Shown here piece after piece: positions 1-4,883 of a stretch of DNA of 5,490 bases. Made by a program: the position numbers and the translations under genes. This DNA comes from an uncultured Flavobacteriia bacterium. GTDB lineage: Bacteria; Bacteroidota; Bacteroidia; Flavobacteriales_D; Crocinitomicaceae. The notes beneath the pieces were generated by a model. That model worked only from the letters and a program-made list of their open reading frames with translations. It ran no database searches and was not told the DNA's origin. Location: contig CAIYQV010000205.1 of assembly GCA_903928365.1 (NCBI GenBank), positions 1 through 5,490 on the forward strand, written 5' to 3'. Every line of letters starts with the position of its first letter. Within the stretch, counting starts at the first letter, position 1.

Positions 1-1
1 C

Positions 2-70
2 GATGACCATGCATTTTTTTCCGGTAGTCATTTGGTATGCGATCAGACCATTATTTATTCGTTAATATGA
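2..70 (+). CDS. Possible 3' end of an upstream gene (partial)
   Basis: The reading frame beginning at base 2 is open from the window edge to a TGA at 68-70, giving about 22 residues ending in TIIYSLI. Its stop overlaps the ATG at 67-69 of the next gene as ATGA, the arrangement typical of translationally coupled genes. That overlap is the only real support. The frame beginning at base 3 is also open (to a TAA at 63-65), and 22 codons is too short to prove coding. I do not recognise the residues. If real, the two cytochrome-motif genes downstream belong to a longer operon that starts outside the window. Confidence 0.3.
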   Translation, partial: DDHAFFSGSHLVCDQTIIYSLI

Positions 71-411
71 AAAAGAACGCTATTGTATTTGTTTTTGGAA
101 CCATCATTTTGTTTGGCTTTGGTTCGTGTAAAAAAGACAAGGTTTCTACTGATTGTGTTTCAAGTACCACGATCCATTTTTCCACACAGATCAAACCAAT
201 GATCGACAACAACTGTATTTCTTGTCATAGCGCCGGTGCAACTTCTCCGGATCTCTCAACGCATGCCAATATCGCTGCGAATGCAACGTTGGTTCTTAAT
301 TCACTCAGTGGATCAGGTGTCCAATTGATGCCTTTAGGAGGCCCCGCTTTGAACGACTCTCTGATCTCACAATTCTCCTGCTGGATAAGCCAGGGGAAAC
401 AAAATAATTAA
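67..411 (+). CDS. Small c-type cytochrome-like lipoprotein (single CxxCH)
   Basis: The 114-residue product starts with a lipoprotein signal: Lys-Lys, a hydrophobic stretch to about residue 19, and a lipobox FGSC with the lipidated cysteine at 21. The mature part has one heme-c attachment motif, CISCH at 50-54, preceded by a helix of the type IKPMIDNN. A likely distal ligand lies in QLMP (Met88), a layout typical of small mono-heme cytochrome domains. Cys30 and Cys105 might form a disulfide (inference). Family knowledge suggests heme is attached in the periplasm and the protein sits in the inner or outer membrane by its lipid; a surface-export signal after Cys21 (KKDK) is not clear. I chose ATG 67 over the in-frame ATG 37 because it puts the charged N-terminus directly before the signal core. 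The next gene follows after 15 bp. Electron partners are unknown. Confidence 0.8.
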   Translation: MKKNAIVFVFGTIILFGFGSCKKDKVSTDCVSSTTIHFSTQIKPMIDNNCISCHSAGATSPDLSTHANIAANATLVLNSLSGSGVQLMPLGGPALNDSLISQFSCWISQGKQNN

Positions 412-426
412 TTTAAAGAAACTAAA

Positions 427-1299
427 ATGAAAAAATCGTACATCTTTCCAATTTTTATTGCTTCGATAGCGGGATTATCATTGCAGAATGCAACTTCAAC
501 AAGTTTGACGAAATATCATTCGAAAGAGATAAGGAATGGAGGCGGTGCTGCTCCGGGTAGAACAGGTGCGCCTAATGAGTCAAATTGTACAGCTTGTCAT
601 ACCGGCAATGTGCTGGATGGGAGTAATGAGAACATTCTTGTTGTCATGAATGGGGCTGCACCAGTTACCCAATATATTCCTGGTTCGAACTATACTGTTT
701 CATTGACCATGTCGTCTAATCCTTCGAAAAAAGGATTTCAGGCCACGGCTTTGGATGCGAATGATCTGATGGCAGGATCATTTACGGCTGGAACGACTAC
801 TTCCATAAATGGTAGCGCGAAGAAGTATGCAAACCATAATTCTGCGAGTAATACGAGTTCAACATCAACTTGGACTTGGAATTGGACCGCTCCTTCCACA
901 GATGTCGGAAATGTTACCTTTTATGTGGCTACTAATAAAGCAAATAATGACGGCGGACCAGCTTCAGATCAGATTTACCTTTCACAACATACGGTAACAG
1001 CTCAGGGTGGTACAGGAGTTAAGGAACAATCTTCTCCCTTGTCTGGCATGAAAGTTTCCTATGATGCAACGAATAGATCTGTTATTCTTAGTTTTTCGTC
1101 CTTGTTTATTGGTGAAATGACCATGAACTTTGTGGACATGAATGGAAGAAGCGTGTTTAAAAGTGAGATCGGATCTTCGCTCGTTGGCGACAACACCCAT
1201 AAGATACAACTTCCATCTGATCTGAAGAACGGAATGTACCTGGTGCACTTGCTTGTGAACAACAACACGGCTTCTGCGAAGGTTCAGGTAGTTAATTGA
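427..1299 (+). CDS. T9SS-secreted Reeler-like ('choice-of-anchor V') protein with CxxCH motif
   Basis: This 290-residue protein has four visible parts. Residues 1 to about 24 are a Sec signal peptide. Residues 36-60 hold a Gly/Pro-rich segment (GGGAAPGRTGAPNES) leading into CTACH at 54-58, a canonical heme-c motif. Residues about 80-192 are a beta-rich domain resembling the bacterial Reeler/choice-of-anchor V family; its marks are the WTWNWTAP segment at 149-156, VTFYVATNKANNDGG, and SDQIYLS at 180-186. Residues about 205-290 are a type A sorting domain, with the conserved NGMYLVHL at 268-275 and the final AKVQVV strand, which directs outer-membrane export by the type IX secretion system and usually surface attachment. 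The family is known mainly as uncharacterised surface proteins of Bacteroidota. Whether heme is bound has to be inferred from the motif. No Shine-Dalgarno is seen; the A-rich leader is normal for the phylum. It is probably co-transcribed with the gene upstream. Confidence 0.85.
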   Translation: MKKSYIFPIFIASIAGLSLQNATSTSLTKYHSKEIRNGGGAAPGRTGAPNESNCTACHTGNVLDGSNENILVVMNGAAPVTQYIPGSNYTVSLTMSSNPSKKGFQATALDANDLMAGSFTAGTTTSINGSAKKYANHNSASNTSSTSTWTWNWTAPSTDVGNVTFYVATNKANNDGGPASDQIYLSQHTVTAQGGTGVKEQSSPLSGMKVSYDATNRSVILSFSSLFIGEMTMNFVDMNGRSVFKSEIGSSLVGDNTHKIQLPSDLKNGMYLVHLLVNNNTASAKVQVVN

Positions 1300-1308
1300 T
1301 TATTGTTT

Positions 1309-1869
1309 TCAGGAGAGTCGTTTCTGAACTAGCTCTTGAACTTTGAGATAGAATTGAAAAGGCGCATACGTGCGCCATTCGATTTCTTCTAACTCTCCTC
1401 CCATGACAAAGTAATGATCAATGTTGATGCGTTCGAATTCTCGGATGACATGATCATGAAAATTGACCATGGCAATCCAACCGTCTTCTACATCATCAAA
1501 CCACTCTTCGTAGTAACAGTCGTCGGAATAATGAAAGTTCAACACGTTTTCACCAATTAAAATGAACTTGTCAATCCCGTTTTTCATGAGGGGCTCTATG
1601 ATATCACGTTTGAGTAGCATGATGTCATTTTCAATGGCATCGTTCCATTCACCAATCAACTCGATCATCGCAAATTGATCTTCGTAATCCGCGTATAGGA
1701 TCTTCATGAAAAGGGTAGGAGAACCAAAGTGATCCCATTGCGGATGAATGTAGAAATTATAGATCTTATTGCTGAATTCAAACTCACTATACATCCGTTC
1801 ATAAAACGGAGAGAGCTCGTCTTCTGAGGCAATATAATAACTGCGCCAACCGTAAAATGGTTCGATCAT
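1309..1869 (-). CDS. Conserved hypothetical protein, acidic and aromatic-rich, cytoplasmic
   Basis: The product is 186 residues from ATG 1869. It has no signal peptide or membrane segment, so it should be cytoplasmic. It is rich in Tyr, Phe, Trp, Asp and Glu; notable stretches are EPFYGWRSYY at 3-12, IHPQWD at 41-46, FAMIELIGEWND at 67-78, KFILIGENVLNFH at 101-113 and YYEEWFDD at 119-126. The style matches an uncharacterised protein I recall as widespread in Bacteroidota, but I can assign no function. The alternation of strand-like IELIGEW and FILIGE segments around a helical stretch (79-97) recalls a STAS-like alpha/beta fold, which is only a guess. The frame extends upstream to an ATG at 1902, but I prefer 1869 because a TAnnTTTG box lies between them and MIEPFYGW looks like the native N-terminus. 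The gene converges on the preceding operon with only 9 bp between stop codons. Confidence 0.75.
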   Translation of the reverse strand: MIEPFYGWRSYYIASEDELSPFYERMYSEFEFSNKIYNFYIHPQWDHFGSPTLFMKILYADYEDQFAMIELIGEWNDAIENDIMLLKRDIIEPLMKNGIDKFILIGENVLNFHYSDDCYYEEWFDDVEDGWIAMVNFHDHVIREFERINIDHYFVMGGELEEIEWRTYAPFQFYLKVQELVQKRLS

Positions 1870-1879
1870 GTGCATAATA

Positions 1880-1887
1880 CAAAGGTA
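1880..1887 (-). promoter_or_regulatory. Bacteroidota -7 promoter box for the 1309-1869 gene
   Basis: On the minus strand this reads TACCTTTG, a full match to the Bacteroidetes -7 consensus TAnnTTTG. It ends 10 bases before the ATG at 1869, so the transcript would have a very short leader. No convincing TTG -33 element is visible at the usual distance. The site falls inside the longer reading frame that begins at 1902, which argues for the shorter protein. Confidence 0.5.
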
Positions 1888-1910
1888 ACGATAGTGGCAC
1901 ATTTTATGCG

Positions 1911-1941
1911 TTGAAGAGAGCCGTAATAAATTGTATTTTTG
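1911..1941 (+). promoter_or_regulatory. Bacteroidota promoter for the DUF4836-like lipoprotein gene
   Basis: TTG at 1911-1913, a 20-base spacer, then TATTTTTG at 1934-1941 match the TTG-N~20-TAnnTTTG pattern of Bacteroidetes primary-sigma promoters. The ATG at 1958 lies 16 bases past the box, giving an estimated leader of about 10 bases without a Shine-Dalgarno. This is the best-formed promoter in the window. Confidence 0.6.
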
Positions 1942-1957
1942 AATAAATTAAGATCTC

Positions 1958-3406
1958 ATGAGAAATTTCCTTTTTGCAATTCTTGGTGCCCTTATCCTCG
2001 CCTCTTGCGGTAACAGCAAGGACAGCAGAACTCCGGGTGAATACCTTTCAGCATTCGTACAAGCTAATCCAACAGTGGTGACATTCGGGAAGATCGATCT
2101 GAATGCACTGCTCGAAAAAGCGGAGTACAAGAAAATGCCCAAGGTGGGGGTAATCCTCAATGGTTATCTGAATGAATTGAGCGGAGCTGTAAATCTCGAA
2201 ACACCAGTACATTTTGCATTGGAAGGACCTTTTCTCGAAGACGGAACGCCATCTGCATTTATAGCATTTATCGAAACAGTCAATCCGGATACACTCGCGG
2301 CAAAGATCACGCAGCAAGGCTACGACATGGAAGAAGATCACGGCATGCATTATTTTTCGGATGGAGACATGGCTCTTGGAACGAAAAACAACCTCACGGT
2401 AATTCTATCGAAGAAAGGAGATTTTGATGCGAAGGCTCTTTTGAATAAGGCATTTGATGATGCTCAAAAAGACCTTGCTGAGGGAAGGATCGAAGAAATC
2501 CTGGAGGAGGAAGCAGATCTTGTGGCAGGTGTAAGTATGCAAAATATGTATAGTACATCTAATACGGAACTGAAGGATCTTTCCGCTTCCAAACGAAAGG
2601 AAGTGGACGAAATGGTGAAAGATTCCTATATGATGACGACGCTTAATTTCGAAGAGGGTCAGGTCGTGATGAATACAAAAAACCTGTTCTCAGATGCACT
2701 GATGGAAAAAATGTTCCTTCGTTCTGATGATGGGGCAGGGATCGTTAAGCGATTGGGAAGCGGTAAGCCAACGATTGGTTTTTCTATGAATATGGACATG
2801 CGTAAATTGCAGGATTTCCTGGAAACCTATTCCCCAAATACGCTTAAGGAGCTTGGTGAATCTGCCGGTGGACCTGCTGCGATGATGATGGCCATGGGAG
2901 GGAAGGACTTGCTTGGAAATATGCTGACAGGAGAATTAGGAGCAGTCTTGGTTGGATCTCCAAATATGGATGAAGGAATGTCCGATTTCAATTTTTTTGT
3001 TGGTCTGGGAAAACAAGGTCAAATGATGGCAGAACAAGGGAAAATGTTTCTCGATGCCATGGGGATGCAAGAAGTAAAGCTTGATAAGGACGGATTGTGG
3101 GTTTCGAGTAATAAGGCTTATGCTGCTTCGTCAGGTGGAAGGCTTCAATTACCCGAAGGTTGTCAGGATTTCGGCACGAAGGGAATGCATTTATTCCTGA
3201 ATCTGGATGGTGTGGATCTTGGCTCTTTTGAATTTGAAAACGAACTAAAGGTTATAAACCTAATAAAGTATATCCATTTTGAAATGGATAATGAGGGCTC
3301 AACACTGCTCATCAAAGCTAAAAAAGAGAATGGGAATATGCTGAAGCAAGCCGTTGATCTGTTGTTCAAAGAACTCGAAGGCAAGATTGGCGGATTGGCA
3401 AGTTGA
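1958..3406 (+). CDS. DUF4836-like lipoprotein, methionine-rich
   Basis: The 482-residue product begins with a lipoprotein signal peptide ending in the lipobox LASC (14-17). Cys17 would be lipidated, placing the protein at the periplasmic or outer membrane. The first mature region, NPTVVTFGKIDLNALLEKAEY (37-57), fits the start of Bacteroidetes DUF4836 proteins, where a Val-rich strand is followed by a 'D-L-x-x-L' helix; the length is also close to that family's roughly 500. Function of the family is unknown. The middle is charged and helical (about 155-222, including EEILEEEADL at 179-188). Residues 277-370 contain 15 methionines in 94, in clusters such as MNMDM and MMMAM. The C-terminus alternates strands and a Lys-rich helix. 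The start is set by the promoter 16 bases upstream. The gene is transcribed alone, divergent from the gene before it and convergent with the lytic transglycosylase gene. The DUF4836 label is by sequence style and needs a profile search. Confidence 0.75.
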   Translation: MRNFLFAILGALILASCGNSKDSRTPGEYLSAFVQANPTVVTFGKIDLNALLEKAEYKKMPKVGVILNGYLNELSGAVNLETPVHFALEGPFLEDGTPSAFIAFIETVNPDTLAAKITQQGYDMEEDHGMHYFSDGDMALGTKNNLTVILSKKGDFDAKALLNKAFDDAQKDLAEGRIEEILEEEADLVAGVSMQNMYSTSNTELKDLSASKRKEVDEMVKDSYMMTTLNFEEGQVVMNTKNLFSDALMEKMFLRSDDGAGIVKRLGSGKPTIGFSMNMDMRKLQDFLETYSPNTLKELGESAGGPAAMMMAMGGKDLLGNMLTGELGAVLVGSPNMDEGMSDFNFFVGLGKQGQMMAEQGKMFLDAMGMQEVKLDKDGLWVSSNKAYAASSGGRLQLPEGCQDFGTKGMHLFLNLDGVDLGSFEFENELKVINLIKYIHFEMDNEGSTLLIKAKKENGNMLKQAVDLLFKELEGKIGGLAS

Positions 3407-3412
3407 GTTTCG

Positions 3413-3556
3413 ATGAGTATATCTATGATTCACTCTGTATTCTTTGCAGCAGTTTGGATATTAGTTATCAAATGGGAAAATGAGGTTTTTTGGCAAGGTC
3501 TTTCCGAAGCGAAATACGGCTCAAAGACAATTCATAAATTGGAAAAGTGCAGGTAA
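3413..3556 (+). CDS. Doubtful 47-residue ORF with hydrophobic N-terminus
   Basis: An ATG 6 bases after the preceding stop opens a 47-codon frame ending at TAA 3554-3556. It nearly fills the otherwise gene-free gap. Residues about 3-19 (ISMIHSVFFAAVWILVI) could form one membrane helix, followed by a basic tail ending in HKLEKCR. The close spacing and the helix are mildly in favour. An open run of this length is expected by chance fairly often, there is no own promoter or ribosome site, and I recognise no homologue. Treat it as a candidate only. Confidence 0.2.
   Translation: MSISMIHSVFFAAVWILVIKWENEVFWQGLSEAKYGSKTIHKLEKCR
3498..3528. terminator. Weak hairpin in a convergent gap (possible bidirectional terminator)
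   Basis: GTCTTT at 3498-3503 is complementary to AAAGAC at 3523-3528, and CCG at 3504-3506 pairs with CGG at 3517-3519, leaving a three-base bulge on one side and a 10-base loop. It sits between convergent genes, where a terminator is expected. Neither strand has a T-run directly after the stem, and the doubtful small ORF covers it, so the call is weak. Confidence 0.2.
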
Positions 3557-3564
3557 GTGCCACC

Positions 3565-4515
3565 TCAATAAAACGAAGCACAATCAAAGATCTGCTCACA
3601 ATGCTCATAGATCATATTGTGCAGGATGAGTTGTGCGGCTAAAGCAAGCTGAGAATAGTTTTGTGAGTTATTACCAAATCCGCCAGCTGACGTTTGCCAC
3701 ATGCGTGTGATGAGGTCTTGATCACCTTTTTCAGGATTGATCTTAGCTACGACTGCACTCACGTTACCTGCACCAGCGTGGTATACGTGCAATACGAACA
3801 GACGGAACCATAAGTCGCTCTCGTCATAACTGAGCTGGTGTGCATCGAGAATTCTTTTTGCTTGAGGAATGCATATGCGCTTGATCAATCTCGAAGCGGC
3901 ATAGGCCGAACGATCAAAATTTTTGCGCTCATCCGTGACTTCATTCACGATTAAACCTTGGGCGCGCGCTACTCCAGGCATGAGCTGAAATGCACCGTAA
4001 GCACCTGTCACTGATTTCGCCAATTGTCCTGGACTTTCGATCAAGAGGATTGCTTGTGCGTACCAAGGATCTACGCCATTCTTTTCAAATGCTTCTACAC
4101 CTTTTGTAAGGGTAGGATATACCTCTTTGAATTTGTAAAAGTCATTTTTACCGGTGGTTACATTGATGCGCTCCGCTGCTGCCAGTCCGAATGAACTTCT
4201 CAGGCTATCTCTAAAGATGGATTTTTCCGCTTCTGTTTGACGGTGCCAATCCTTGAGTGACATTTTAACCAAAACCTGGCGTGATGCGGCTACATTGATC
4301 AGGCAAGAATCCGGGGACAAGCGCATGATCTGCATCCAGAACTGTGGTTGAGGCAACATATCCCAGCGTTCTTCAAAAATCGGTCCTGCATGAAGGATGG
4401 TGCTGATGGATTCGCGATTGTGTACTTCGATCTTTTCTTCCTCCCAGGAGTTAAAAGGCTGTGCTTTCATGAAAAAAGCAACAAACAAACATCCTATGAG
4501 TACAATTGATCGCAA
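3565..4515 (-). CDS. Secreted lytic transglycosylase (SLT domain, GH23-like)
   Basis: The 316-residue product cleaves peptidoglycan glycan strands, by family, forming 1,6-anhydromuramyl ends in the periplasm. Residues 1-19 are a signal peptide (hydrophobic 4-15, KAQ near the cleavage site). The catalytic SLT domain spans about 145-300. The catalytic glutamate is Glu160 in LLIES, followed by the hallmark GAYGAFQLMPGVAR (171-184) and, near the end, VYHAGAGNV (244-252), the equivalent of the AYNAG motif. Compared with the usual SLT motif, the stretch from Glu to GA is one residue shorter and 'GLMQLMP' reads GAFQLMP. Residues about 20-145 are an N-terminal extension I do not recognise. No ATG begins the frame: the first good start is TTG at 4513-4515; the internal ATG at Met16 would destroy the signal peptide. 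The gene is divergent from yidD. No LysM or other wall-binding domain is seen. Confidence 0.88.
   Translation of the reverse strand: MRSIVLIGCLFVAFFMKAQPFNSWEEEKIEVHNRESISTILHAGPIFEERWDMLPQPQFWMQIMRLSPDSCLINVAASRQVLVKMSLKDWHRQTEAEKSIFRDSLRSSFGLAAAERINVTTGKNDFYKFKEVYPTLTKGVEAFEKNGVDPWYAQAILLIESPGQLAKSVTGAYGAFQLMPGVARAQGLIVNEVTDERKNFDRSAYAASRLIKRICIPQAKRILDAHQLSYDESDLWFRLFVLHVYHAGAGNVSAVVAKINPEKGDQDLITRMWQTSAGGFGNNSQNYSQLALAAQLILHNMIYEHCEQIFDCASFY
4513..4515 (-). other. TTG start codon of the lytic transglycosylase gene
   Basis: The plus strand reads CAA here, so the minus-strand codon is TTG. Upstream the frame stays open for about 16 codons to a TAA at 4564-4566, without an ATG or GTG. Starting at TTG gives a short basic N-terminus followed by a good signal peptide, and the predicted promoter lies directly upstream. 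The codon choice may keep expression of this wall-cleaving enzyme low (inference). Confidence 0.6.
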
Positions 4516-4539
4516 GGAAAATGGATTATAACAGCCCGA

Positions 4540-4570
4540 TAAAAGTAGCCAAAAAGCCCTTTTTATGCAA
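4540..4570 (-). promoter_or_regulatory. Probable promoter of the lytic transglycosylase gene
   Basis: On the minus strand TTG (4570-4568), a 20-base spacer, and TACTTTTA (4547-4540) match TTG-N~20-TAnnTTTG with one mismatch in the last base of the -7 box. The TTG start codon at 4515 lies 24 bases past the box. The position supports the TTG start. Confidence 0.45.
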
Positions 4571-4600
4571 CTTATAGCGCGATTTTAACGATTCAGTTAC

Positions 4601-4632
4601 GCACAGTTCAATGTGTAAATGTACATTTGTGC
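4601..4632. promoter_or_regulatory. yidD promoter box with overlapping palindrome (possible operator)
   Basis: TACATTTG at 4622-4629 on the plus strand is a full TAnnTTTG match, ending only 3 bases before the yidD ATG at 4633, so the mRNA would be leaderless or nearly so. A perfect 12-base palindrome AAATGTACATTT (4617-4628) overlaps the box. A flanking inverted pair, GCACA at 4601-4605 and TGTGC at 4628-4632, encloses it. The -33 element is weak (TTA at 4597-4599, spacing 22). A regulator bound to the palindrome would block RNA polymerase, but a 12-base palindrome is expected about once in a window of this size by chance. Confidence 0.4.
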
Positions 4633-4878
4633 ATGACCTACATCTTCAGGATCCTTTCTTTTCCGCTCATATTTTTGGTAAAGATCTACCAATGGTGTAT
4701 CTCGCCGATCTTTCCACCTACTTGCCGATATACGCCATCTTGTTCTTCATACATGATCGACGCATTACGAATGTGGGGCCCCTTCAAAGGATTATGGCTT
4801 GGGATAAAACGAATCGCATCCTGCAGACCGGGTGGTGGTCATGGGTATGATCCTGTTCCTCACAAACACAAACACTGA
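4633..4878 (+). CDS. yidD: Membrane protein insertion efficiency factor YidD
   Basis: The 81-residue product is a typical YidD (UPF0161 / haemolytic-type small protein), which assists the YidC insertase at the inner membrane. Residues 4-18 form an amphipathic or membrane-associated helix. The family signature is complete: KIYQWCISP at 17-25, CRYTPSCSSY at 31-40 with both cysteines, GPFKGLWLGIKRIASCRPGG at 49-68 and GYDPVP at 71-76. The tail ends in HKHKH, encoded by CACAAA repeats. I start it at ATG 4633; the frame runs two codons further up to a TTG inside the -7 box. In many bacteria yidD lies between rnpA and yidC; here it lies between a lytic transglycosylase gene and a secreted-protein gene, as is common for Bacteroidota where that cluster is split. 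A shifted overlapping frame (4611-4850) is a shadow. Confidence 0.95.
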   Translation: MTYIFRILSFPLIFLVKIYQWCISPIFPPTCRYTPSCSSYMIDALRMWGPFKGLWLGIKRIASCRPGGGHGYDPVPHKHKH

Positions 4879-4883
4879 TTGAT

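Noticed and set aside
37..66. Ten-residue N-terminal extension of the cytochrome-like lipoprotein from ATG 37
   Set aside because: It adds a polar, charged segment before a complete lipoprotein signal peptide; ATG 67 gives the normal Lys-Lys-hydrophobic-lipobox order and the ATGA overlap.
809..1268. Open frames at 809-997 (plus), 982-1248 and 1059-1268 (minus)
   Set aside because: They lie wholly inside the T9SS-secreted protein gene in other frames, show no domain or signal, and look like shadows.
1282..1329. GTTCAG / CTGAAC inverted pair across the convergent stops near 1300
   Set aside because: Six-base arms are separated by 36 bases with no T-run; this is within chance expectation and not terminator-like.
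1870..1902. Longer start (ATG 1902) for the minus-strand hypothetical gene
   Set aside because: The extension contains a full TAnnTTTG box and looks non-native; the protein reads naturally from MIEPFYGW.
1948..3384. Minus-strand open frames at 1948-2160, 2048-2350 and 3163-3384
   Set aside because: They are antisense to the DUF4836-like lipoprotein gene, which has a signal peptide and promoter; their residues look random.
3528..3541. CAATT-CATA-AATTG inverted repeat as a terminator
   Set aside because: The five-pair stem is AT-rich and has no T-run on either strand.
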